A model generated the notes under the pieces. That model saw only the letters and a program-made list of their open reading frames with translations. It did no database searches and was not told the origin of the DNA. From Nitrososphaerota archaeon (GTDB lineage Archaea; Thermoproteota; Nitrososphaeria; Nitrososphaerales; Nitrosopumilaceae), in assembly GCA_022564385.1 (NCBI GenBank), contig JADFLN010000094.1, positions 1 through 5,525 on the forward strand: a DNA stretch of 5,525 nt, given 5' to 3'. Positions 1 to 5,145 of this stretch are shown in pieces; position 1 is the first letter of the stretch, and each line of letters begins with the position of its first letter. A program made the translations under genes and the position numbers.

Positions 1-101
1 GTTTGTCATTAGTTTTAGTTTTTTATTAAAATTCTTCCAACTTGGAGATATTTTTTACTAATTAGATTCTATTAAGATCGTATTTGGTATTTTTAAGGCA
101 T

Positions 102-127
102 TTCGTAATCTATAGTTAGATTACGAA
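102..127. repeat. Perfect 11-bp hairpin with a 4-nt loop
   Basis: Positions 102-112 are exactly the reverse complement of 117-127, leaving the loop tagt (113-116). A T-rich TATA-like run lies just upstream (about 90-96). No T-run follows on the plus strand, so it is not a classical terminator. It could be a hairpin RNA, a protein-binding palindrome or a terminal repeat remnant. Confidence 0.6.
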
Positions 128-174
128 TTATGATTAACTCTTGTATAGGATTATGAAAAATTGGATAGAAAATT

Positions 175-234
175 CCAACTGGCAGAATGCAGAGGTTACC
201 AGTTGGGGTACGAAGCACTCAAGGGGAGTCTTTT
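175..234 (+). ncRNA. Candidate small RNA: GC-rich island with two hairpins
   Basis: Within very AT-rich DNA, positions 175-232 are about 53% GC by hand count (31 of 58). CCAACTGG (175-182) pairs perfectly with CCAGTTGG (199-206). A second short stem, ACTC (217-220) with GAGT (226-229), is followed by TTTT at 231-234. GC islands in AT-rich archaea often mark structured RNAs. The strand is assumed from the T-run. No known RNA family is recognised. Confidence 0.3.
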
Positions 235-306
235 GTAATGTATAAGGTAGTAAGAAAGATAACGATTGCTCTAATAGAATAAAATAGATTATTTTAAATT
301 AAAATC

Positions 307-401
307 AACGAGATACATGGAAAACAGGTTCTAGGACCAACCATAACATGATATGTTTTCCAAACCAATCATTCTACGACGCAGAACAATACCTTCTCGT
401 T
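307..401. repeat. Nested inverted repeats, possible structured RNA
   Basis: AACGAGA (307-313) pairs with TCTCGTT (395-401). Inside it, a 9-bp perfect stem is formed by 318-326 and 354-362. Inside that, GGTT (327-330) can pair with AACC (339-342). Together they would give a branched or bulged rod of about 95 nt. Individual stems of this size can arise by chance in 800 nt of AT-rich sequence, so only the nesting is suggestive. Confidence 0.25.
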
Positions 402-513
402 ATATTCTATACGTCAAAATGATATTTAATGATGATCTCAAATATCACAATTTAGAAATATTGATTTTCAATATGTCAAAGGATCATGTTTTATCTTAGA
501 AGTGCGTAATAGT

Positions 514-568
514 ATCAGGAAGCTGACACGATAACCTATTGTCATAGAGTTCCCATCGTGTTACTGAT
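514..568. ncRNA. Candidate structured RNA: long interrupted stem-loop
   Basis: The pairing nests from outside to inside. 514-518 pairs with 564-568 (5 bp) and 526-532 with 555-561 (7 bp). Then 533-535 pairs with 549-551 (3 bp) and 536-539 with 544-547 (4 bp), closing on a 4-nt loop (540-543). Bulges are 519-525, 552-554, A548 and 562-563. Nineteen base pairs in 55 nt, all Watson-Crick, is well above background for this region. No family is recognised and the strand is unknown. Confidence 0.35.
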
Positions 569-790
569 GTATGCATACAAGCGGCATTATGTAGAGGATG
601 ATGTAGTTGGCTTCTTGATTTTTATCGAAAATTCTTGTATAATCCTTAGATAGATCATGAATAGTTTTGTATAGAATTATGTAGATATACTGAACTTCGC
701 TTTTAGATTTCTTAAATATTGTAAAGATAATTTAAAAATAAATTAGAACTAAAATTTGGTTGTTATCTGGTTGCTACTTGGAAAAATGGT

Positions 791-800
791 ATTAAATTAA
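791..800 (+). promoter_or_regulatory. TATA-like box for the cupredoxin-like gene
   Basis: The A/T element attaaattaa is centred about 24 nt before the ATG at 819, the archaeal TATA-to-start spacing, which implies a leaderless transcript. There is no Shine-Dalgarno before this ATG. A second candidate, tttaaaaata at 731-740, is closer to a TATA consensus but would leave a leader of about 55 nt. Confidence 0.45.
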
Positions 801-818
801 TTTCAAATTTGCTTTGTT

Positions 819-1214
819 ATGAATAAAACAAAAAAAGGTGGAATTGTGCTAATAGTAACAATCCTTGCTTTGGTGATTTCTCCAGGAGTTGCATTAAGTG
901 AAGCATATGCTACAAATAATTCATATGACAAAATTGTGAGAATCGCAGGACTTGATGATGTTTCTTTTGTATCCAATACAATTAACATCACAAAAGGTGA
1001 TACAATTGTATTCATCAATGTGGATGGGACTAACGGAGGAGTAGCTCACTCCATAGTATCTGTACAAACAGGAACTACATTACCTGACGGTATCTTTGAT
1101 AGTGGTCTAATCAAAATAGGTCAATCATTCAAAGTTTCCTTTGATGAATATGGTATTTATGAGTACATTGATTCCATGTATCCATCTATTCGTGGGATAA
1201 TTCATGTTATGTAA
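819..1214 (+). CDS. Secreted cupredoxin-fold protein with degraded copper site
   Basis: This 131-residue protein has a basic N-terminus (NKTKKGG), a hydrophobic segment at about residues 8-26 and a likely signal cleavage after AYA (29-31). The remainder is one cupredoxin-like beta domain, probably acting outside the membrane. The usual C-terminal copper loop of plastocyanin-like proteins (Y-x-Y-x-C-x-x-H-P-x-M-x-G) is recognisable as YEYIDSMYPSIRG. The ligand positions are changed: Cys to Asp118, His to Tyr121 and Met to Ile124. Only His77, in the motif GGVAHS, remains. Normal type 1 copper binding is therefore unlikely. The protein may be structural, bind a partner, or coordinate metal differently. 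The ATG is supported by the signal peptide and the TATA spacing. The fold assignment is fairly secure; the function is unknown. Confidence 0.8.
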   Translation: MNKTKKGGIVLIVTILALVISPGVALSEAYATNNSYDKIVRIAGLDDVSFVSNTINITKGDTIVFINVDGTNGGVAHSIVSVQTGTTLPDGIFDSGLIKIGQSFKVSFDEYGIYEYIDSMYPSIRGIIHVM

Positions 1215-1239
1215 TTATCCCACAAATGTTTCTTTTTTT
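1192..1239 (+). terminator. Hairpin plus T7 terminator overlapping the stop codon
   Basis: Positions 1192-1202 pair perfectly over 11 bp with 1213-1223, and CAT (1203-1205) can also pair with ATG (1209-1211). The stop codon TAA (1212-1214) lies in the hairpin. The stem is followed by seven T residues at 1233-1239. This is a clear intrinsic-type terminator for the cupredoxin-like gene. The stem also covers the last codons of the convergent small ORF, so it may separate the two transcripts. Confidence 0.65.
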
Positions 1240-1397
1240 AAAAAATTTGGAACTTCAACACTATTAGTTCTCAAGTATTGTAACAAATCATTGAATTTTT
1301 CTTCTAATCGAGTATTTTTTACAGACAATACCTCGAGATTCTTCTCTACTTCTTTAAAGTCAGATATTGTTAGATGAAATTCGGCATCCAAGTACAT
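1215..1397 (-). CDS. Hypothetical small coiled-coil-like protein
   Basis: This is a 60-residue frame from ATG at 1397 to TAA at 1217-1215. The composition is protein-like. After LDAEFHLTISDF it has a charged heptad-like stretch (about residues 15-45, with EVEKNLEVL, RLEEKFNDLLQYL) likely to be helical or coiled coil. No family is recognised. The same frame stays open upstream to 1442 with equally protein-like residues (QLLDEKKKW directly before the Met) but no ATG, GTG or TTG. The gene may therefore be a 5'-truncated remnant, or may start at an unusual codon. It is convergent with the cupredoxin-like gene, immediately abutting it, and shares the 1192-1223 hairpin. Confidence 0.45.
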   Translation of the reverse strand: MYLDAEFHLTISDFKEVEKNLEVLSVKNTRLEEKFNDLLQYLRTNSVEVPNFLKKETFVG

Positions 1398-1445
1398 CCA
1401 TTTTTTCTTCTCATCTAATAGTTGATAGAAAATATTCTGTTCTCA

Positions 1446-1600
1446 GGTTCAATTCTTAAGAGGCTTGAACCTTTCGGGGGGATAAATTGAGATGTAGTTA
1501 ATCAAAGATTCGATTCCTATAAGATTTGAACTTGTTTGGTGAGTAGTTTTGATGGTTGAATCCATAGAGATTTAACCGTTTATGGAGAATAGTTTAGTCC
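1446..1600. repeat. Three degenerate tandem units with hairpin arms
   Basis: Three segments start at 1446, 1507 and 1554 and align with each other imperfectly. Each has a GGTTCAA-like arm, a TTGAACC-like arm about 20 nt later, and a downstream G-rich then TAGTTT-like tail. In the first, 1446-1452 pairs with 1465-1471 (7 bp). In the third, 1554-1562 pairs with 1569-1577 (9 bp, one G-T). Starts are 61 and 47 nt apart, so the array is irregular. A fourth, more diverged unit begins at about 1623 inside the dispersed repeat. Confidence 0.35.
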
Positions 1601-1623
1601 TCAAAAGGGTCTTTGTATTTTAG

Positions 1624-1713
1624 TTCAAGACTCTAACTCTCTATTGTGGTGTTAAAATTTTAGTTTGATGTATTCATTTTTAATAAAATAATTCCGAGTT
1701 CAATAGACTTGCT
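1624..1713. repeat. Dispersed ~90-bp repeat, copy 1
   Basis: This segment aligns with 5146-5233 in the same orientation. A hand alignment of the first 70 positions gives 56 identities without gaps. The longest identical block is 20 nt (1674-1693 with 5196-5215). It lies downstream of the radical SAM operon, on the opposite strand sense to the gene. It may be a mobile-element remnant, a terminator-like module or an RNA. Confidence 0.55.
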
Positions 1714-1739
1714 CCGTTGTAGGTACTTTTCTGGAACTC
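1684..1739 (-). terminator. Possible operon terminator on the minus strand
   Basis: Read on the minus strand, GAGTTC (1739-1734) can pair with GAACTC (1701-1696), and the T-rich run aattattttatt follows (about 1695-1684). It lies just downstream of the thioredoxin-like gene. The stem is only 6 bp with a 32-nt loop, so support is weak. T-rich tracts alone can terminate archaeal transcription. Confidence 0.3.
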
Positions 1740-1756
1740 ATTTTTGAGGATATTGT

Positions 1757-2068
1757 TCATATTTTTAATTTTTGAATTTCTTCAAGAATTTCTCGCTCTA
1801 ACTTTTGTTCATCAGGAACAATTCCTTGAGAGAATACTTTATCATTAATCATAATTACAGGTGGATGCCATCCTCCTTTTTTTAGTGAAGAGAGTATATT
1901 GTTAATCCACGGATATACTTGTACAGAAATTGATTCACTTTCAATTTTTTCTACAATTTTATCAACCAATCTAATTACAATATCACATTCATGGCAAACA
2001 AATTCAGGAATAGTGAAAAATAACTGCTTTCCAGTAAACCTGTAAATTTTAATCTCTACTTTATTCAT
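1757..2068 (-). CDS. Small thioredoxin-fold redox protein (CHEC active site)
   Basis: This is a 103-residue cytosolic protein with no signal peptide. After a first beta strand (VEIKIYRF) and a second hydrophobic stretch it has a CxxC redox motif, Cys25-His-Glu-Cys28, at the start of a long helix (VIRLVDKIVEKIE). A WHPP segment (67-70) follows; its second proline, before VIMIND, sits where thioredoxins have the cis-proline. The order CxxC, helix, cis-Pro strand and C-terminal helix fits a glutaredoxin or thioredoxin-like fold. It starts 6 nt after the methyltransferase stop, so it is the last gene of the operon and probably translationally coupled. A reasonable role is delivering electrons to, or resolving a thiol intermediate for, the two SAM enzymes upstream. 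CHEC is not the standard CGPC or CPYC, so the exact family is uncertain. Confidence 0.75.
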   Translation of the reverse strand: MNKVEIKIYRFTGKQLFFTIPEFVCHECDIVIRLVDKIVEKIESESISVQVYPWINNILSSLKKGGWHPPVIMINDKVFSQGIVPDEQKLEREILEEIQKLKI

Positions 2069-2074
2069 ATAATA

Positions 2075-2845
2075 TCATTTTTGAGCAGTAATCAGGGTAT
2101 AACTAATCAACCCAGAGGAAATACACTCTGATAATAACTTCAACATTTCTTTGACTTTTTTAATATCTACATTGAGCTTTAGTCGTCCCATGTTTATTGC
2201 AAGTTCTGCAACAAAAATTCTTCTCTTTACATCCTTTAGCAAATTTTGTAATTCCTTTTTTTTGTCATCAAAACAAATGTTTCTAAAACCAGCTTTTTCT
2301 AAAATTTGAGTATATTCTGATTCACTTTTTGCATCTAAAACACAAATAAACTTGAACAATGCATTTTGTATTTCTTCTGGAAGTTCTCCGCGTATTACAA
2401 CATCTGAAATTCCCAAGTGTCCGTCTTTTTTTAAAACCCGAAACATTTCTTTTGTGGCCTTATCTTTATCTGGAAATAGACACAAAGAACACTCACAAAT
2501 GACTGAATCAAACGTATTATCACTCAAGTCAAATTTTTCTGCATCGCCTACCACAAAATTAGTCAATGCTTCAACTCCTTGTTCAGATGCGACAGAATCT
2601 GCGATCTTGATATTTTTTTGCGACAAATCAATTCCAGTCATAGCACATCCAAATTTCTTTGCAAGAAAAATTGAACTAGTTCCAACACCGCATCCCACAT
2701 CTAAGACTTTGTTCTCCCTACTCAGTTTGATCTCTGTTCCTAGTTTCTCAGTAAGAGACAAAGCTCCAGGATGTAGACTATCTCCAAATAATACACGTAC
2801 TAGTTCGTTTTGATAAAAATCAACACAACATTGTTTTATATCCAT
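2075..2845 (-). CDS. Class I SAM methyltransferase with ArsM-like cysteines
   Basis: This 256-residue protein has a Rossmann SAM-binding core. Motif I is LDVGCGVGTSS (48-58), the acidic residue after beta 2 is in GIDLS (71-75), and GDAEKF (100-105) and the LKKDGHLGISD strand region (138-148) follow. The N-terminus carries a Cys-Cys pair (6-7) and then LFGDSLHPG (19-27), which I recognise as typical of one uncharacterised bacterial and archaeal methyltransferase family. The active-site loop is rich in Cys: CECSLC (117, 119, 122), followed by LFPDK. Cys168 in FICVLDAKSE aligns by position with the arsenic-binding Cys of ArsM/AS3MT (ECIAGA). The acceptor could be a metalloid or thiol, but this is inference. 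The full set of ArsM cysteines is not evident. The start is ATG, 4 nt after the radical SAM stop, which indicates tight co-expression. Confidence 0.82.
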   Translation of the reverse strand: MDIKQCCVDFYQNELVRVLFGDSLHPGALSLTEKLGTEIKLSRENKVLDVGCGVGTSSIFLAKKFGCAMTGIDLSQKNIKIADSVASEQGVEALTNFVVGDAEKFDLSDNTFDSVICECSLCLFPDKDKATKEMFRVLKKDGHLGISDVVIRGELPEEIQNALFKFICVLDAKSESEYTQILEKAGFRNICFDDKKKELQNLLKDVKRRIFVAELAINMGRLKLNVDIKKVKEMLKLLSECISSGLISYTLITAQK

Positions 2846-2849
2846 ACTA

Positions 2850-4118
2850 TCACTTGCGATTTTTGTAATATGCTGCTACTTCTTGGCGATATTTTGGAAT
2901 GTTGTTAAATGCACATATTGGAATAATTTTTCCCTCAGGAGTGATTTCATGAATACAACACTTCATGACTTTTTTTACATCAAAATTAAAAGGATCCATA
3001 AATGGTTGAATTATTATCATTTTTAATCGGTCTTCTATTTTTTTTAGATCAACTGTCATATTTCCAATGGTACAACAGTTAGAGTTACTAGAATCACTAC
3101 AGCAATCAAATGAAGAAAGACTTTGTAATGATTCTCGTATTTTTTCAAAATCTGCAATTGATTTGTTTTGAAAAAAATCAATGTAATCCTCAAGATTAAC
3201 AGCTCGTGCTAAAGGCATTATTTTATCACCATTTGCATATACATAACATGCAGCACTACATGTTGGATAACAACATGGTATTGGCATAAAATCATTATTT
3301 TCAAATGAAGATTTACTTTGAGTGCAAATGTCTTTTATTACTTCAGGCAATGTTACTACATCCATAGGATCAAAATCAGGATGTCTACCTGCATAAAATG
3401 TAGGCTGAAATACCATGCCTCGAATTGCCTTTTTTGACATGACAAAATCAACTAGTTTTCCAATTTCATGCTCATTTACATTTCTTTGAATGGTAGCTAC
3501 CAAAACTATTGGTATTCCATTTGCTTCTAAATTCTCAATTGCCTTCATTTTGACATCAACTAGGTCTGTGCCTCGAATGATTTCATATGTTTTTTTTGTA
3601 AAACCATCAAACTGTAGATATATGATTGGTTTTAGTGTTGCAAGTTTTTTTACAAATTCGATATCTTTTGAAATTCGAACACCATTAGTATTTAGCATTA
3701 CATAATTGATGTTTTTAGATTTAGCTAGTTTAAGCATCTCCAAAATATTTGGATGTATTGTGGGTTCTCCTCCGCTGAATTGAATTACTTCAGGATCACC
3801 TTCCTGCTCAATAAATTTATCAAGCATAAAGTTTACTTCTTTTACTGACAGAAAGTCGTGTCCCTCAGAGCTTGCAAAACAAGTAGGACATTGTAGGTTG
3901 CATGCATTTGTAATTTCTATAATTCCAAGACAAGAATGTTGTTGGTGATCAGTACACAAACCACAATCCATTGGGCAACCATCTACTACTTCAGTACCAA
4001 ATTTTGCAGGCATTGTTCCAGGAGTATTGAATTTGTATGCATCAATGTAACGCTTAGCATCAGAACTGATTAGACTTTCAAATGTACCGTGTTGCTTACA
4101 TCTCTTTTTCATGTACAC
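2850..4118 (-). CDS. Cysteine-rich radical SAM protein, Tes-like family
   Basis: This is 422 residues from GTG at 4118 (an alternative ATG is at 4112); the coding sequence evidently continues upstream to about 4229. The domains are as follows, numbered from this GTG. C7-x-x-H-G is the end of an N-terminal rubredoxin-like or zinc module. GCPMDCGLC plus C63 is a probable auxiliary 4Fe-4S site (C48, C52, C55, C63). The radical SAM motif CNLQCPTC (C73, C77, C80) follows, then FSGGEPT (114-120) for SAM binding and LNTNG (142-146). LQFDG is at 168-172. The C-terminal part adds CCYPTC (282-287), C291, CC...CC (339-349), KCCIH (386-390) and C402. This order matches the tetraether synthase Tes family, a radical SAM enzyme joining lipid chains. 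The extra cysteines and the methyltransferase neighbour suggest a paralogue with another substrate. It is the first gene of the three-gene operon. Confidence 0.85.
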   Translation of the reverse strand: MYMKKRCKQHGTFESLISSDAKRYIDAYKFNTPGTMPAKFGTEVVDGCPMDCGLCTDHQQHSCLGIIEITNACNLQCPTCFASSEGHDFLSVKEVNFMLDKFIEQEGDPEVIQFSGGEPTIHPNILEMLKLAKSKNINYVMLNTNGVRISKDIEFVKKLATLKPIIYLQFDGFTKKTYEIIRGTDLVDVKMKAIENLEANGIPIVLVATIQRNVNEHEIGKLVDFVMSKKAIRGMVFQPTFYAGRHPDFDPMDVVTLPEVIKDICTQSKSSFENNDFMPIPCCYPTCSAACYVYANGDKIMPLARAVNLEDYIDFFQNKSIADFEKIRESLQSLSSFDCCSDSSNSNCCTIGNMTVDLKKIEDRLKMIIIQPFMDPFNFDVKKVMKCCIHEITPEGKIIPICAFNNIPKYRQEVAAYYKNRK

Positions 4119-4229
4119 CTTATGATTTTTTACTAGTACTTGTGCATCAATAGTTTCAGTGCAAACAGGACATATACTGCGAGTTAACTCTAAAAATATG
4201 TAATCTCTATCTTCTTTCTGAATTTTAAT
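4119..4229 (-). CDS. 5' extension of the radical SAM gene without canonical start
   Basis: Directly upstream of the GTG at 4118 the same frame is open for 37 codons. It encodes family-typical sequence: FLELTRSICPVCTETIDAQV, then a short stretch into VYMKKRCKQHG. The CPVC pair (encoded at about 4170-4159) completes the N-terminal CxxC...CxxH metal module of the Tes-like family, so this is very likely translated. No ATG, GTG or TTG occurs between the upstream in-frame TGA (4235-4233) and this module. Only ATT codons are available, at 4229 and 4223. The second has a GAGGG 6 nt before it. Possible explanations are an ATT start, a lost start codon, or a sequence error. Confidence 0.7.
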
Positions 4230-4245
4230 CCCTCAAATTTTTTGT

Positions 4246-4254
4246 AATATATAG
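4246..4254 (-). promoter_or_regulatory. TATA-like box for the radical SAM operon
   Basis: On the minus strand a tatata core (4253-4248) lies about 22 nt before the ATT at 4229 and about 27 nt before the ATT at 4223, and more than 130 nt before the GTG at 4118. Its spacing therefore supports translation beginning near 4223-4229. The heptamer gtaatat occurs twice in this interval (4244-4250 and 4263-4269), possibly a regulator site shared with the divergent gene. Confidence 0.45.
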
Positions 4255-4308
4255 TAATTTAAGTAATATTCCAAATTAGATTTATTTTTCGATGATTATG
4301 ACAAATTC

Positions 4309-4315
4309 TTTTAAA
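4309..4315 (+). promoter_or_regulatory. TATA-like box for the dsbA-like gene
   Basis: TTTTAAA is centred 24 nt before the ATG at 4336, giving a leaderless transcript. No Shine-Dalgarno precedes the ATG. It shares a ~106-bp intergenic region with the divergent radical SAM operon, so co-regulation is possible. Confidence 0.5.
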
Positions 4316-4335
4316 CCCTACAACAGAGCAACTCC

Positions 4336-5040
4336 ATGACAAAAAGGAATAAAAAACTAAAACCATCCGGAAATCCCAAAACTAAATTCATTACACTTGG
4401 AATTATTGCTGCAGTAATTATCGGAGTTGTTTCTTTTGGTATTATGAGTCCTGATTCCTTTATTGTTGGCAATTCTTTGGATAGTCATTTATCACTTGAT
4501 CCAGAAAATGGTTCACCTATTCTTGGTTCTCCATCAGCTCCTGTGACCATTGTAGAGTTTGGAGATTATCAGTGTCCGTTTTGTCAAAAGTGGAATATAC
4601 AAACAAAACCGGCCATTGTGAAAAATTTTATTGAAACTGGAAAAGCTAATCTAATCTTTGTGGATCTTGCAATAATTGGACCTGATTCTATTAAAGCTCA
4701 TGCTGGGAGTTATTGTGCAGACGAACAAGGACTGTATTGGAAATATCATGATTATGTGTATGCCAATCAAGGACATGAAAATGATGGATGGGCAAATTCT
4801 CAGAATCTCAAATTATTGGTATCTGGAATTGACGGTATGGATACAGATTCATTTGCTCAATGCCTTGATTCTGGAAAATATGAGCAAAGAGTAAAGGATA
4901 ACAAAAAAATTGCAACTAATGCTGGTGCTCGTTCCACTCCTTCATTTGTTATAGTCGGACCTTCTGGTGATGCGATTCCCATATCTGGTGCTCAACCATA
5001 TTCTGTATTCAAGAAAGTCATAGAAGACATGCTTACTTGA
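4336..5040 (+). CDS. Membrane-anchored DsbA/thioredoxin_4-family oxidoreductase
   Basis: This 234-residue protein has a lysine-rich N-terminus (about 1-17), one transmembrane segment (about 18-37) and a soluble domain predicted to face the outside. GSPSAPVTIVEFGDYQCPFC leads into the redox site C80-P-F-C83. The family's helical insert (AHAGSYCADEQGLYWKYHDY) starts at about 121. A second cysteine pair, C127 and C176, is typical of this DsbA-like group. TP at 201-202 is the cis-proline. These proteins form or isomerise disulfides in secreted proteins. The family is common in several copies in ammonia-oxidising archaea. It is transcribed divergently from the radical SAM operon. It could also serve as an electron acceptor or partner of that pathway, but nothing in the sequence demands it. 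The length and start fit well. Confidence 0.88.
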   Translation: MTKRNKKLKPSGNPKTKFITLGIIAAVIIGVVSFGIMSPDSFIVGNSLDSHLSLDPENGSPILGSPSAPVTIVEFGDYQCPFCQKWNIQTKPAIVKNFIETGKANLIFVDLAIIGPDSIKAHAGSYCADEQGLYWKYHDYVYANQGHENDGWANSQNLKLLVSGIDGMDTDSFAQCLDSGKYEQRVKDNKKIATNAGARSTPSFVIVGPSGDAIPISGAQPYSVFKKVIEDMLT

Positions 5041-5145
5041 TAAATTTTACATCTATCGGAGTCCAAAGTATTTTCCATTTTTGATAATTATTGTGTTAAA
5101 TTATTTATTGGTAAAAATAGTTTCTAAATTATCGCCCAAAAACGG

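Larger units (their letters stand above)
1..790. other. Gene-free AT-rich region with several inverted repeats
   Basis: No frame on either strand gives a protein-like reading of useful length here; all frames are broken by frequent stops. The stretch is AT-rich but has four conspicuous inverted-repeat structures (102-127, 175-206, 307-401 and 514-568), listed separately. It could hold small RNAs, be a decayed element, or be an ordinary long intergenic region. No tRNA or rRNA signature was found. Confidence 0.6.
1398..1756. other. Non-coding spacer with degenerate hairpin units
   Basis: No convincing gene lies here, apart from the open frame extending to 1442 noted for the small ORF. The spacer contains several related segments beginning with GGTTCAA/GATTCGA-like sequence (1446, 1507, 1554, 1623). 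Two of them form hairpins. It also contains one copy of a longer dispersed repeat (1624-1713). Confidence 0.55.

Noticed and set aside
571..625. C/D box small RNA (gatgatgta, tgatgta, ttga elements)
   Set aside because: No correctly ordered C, D', C' and D boxes with guide-length spacing.
803..1018. Minus-strand open frame of 71 codons
   Set aside because: It is antisense to the cupredoxin-like gene, whose signal peptide and fold are convincing; no independent support.
1446..1471. tRNA-like T-arm (GGTTCAA)
   Set aside because: No acceptor, D or anticodon arms can be assembled around it; it belongs to the hairpin units.
1446..1713. CRISPR array
   Set aside because: The units are too diverged and irregularly spaced (61, 47 and 69 nt), and there are no conserved repeats with unique spacers or cas genes.
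2352..2813. Plus-strand open frame of 153 codons
   Set aside because: It is antisense to the methyltransferase gene. The Ser/Thr/Pro-rich composition is typical of a reversed coding strand.
2075..2845. Naming the methyltransferase arsM
   Set aside because: Only part of the ArsM cysteine pattern is seen, and no ars gene is visible in the window.
3490..3705. Plus-strand open frame of 71 codons
   Set aside because: It is antisense inside the radical SAM gene, which has clear motifs here.
2850..4118. Direct naming of the radical SAM protein as tetraether synthase (tes)
   Set aside because: The family match is good, but the extra cysteine island and the methyltransferase/thioredoxin neighbours suggest a paralogue; a tree is needed to decide.
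4676..4894. Alternative-frame ORF of 72 codons
   Set aside because: It lies within the dsbA-like gene, is Met/Ile-rich and has no protein-like pattern.
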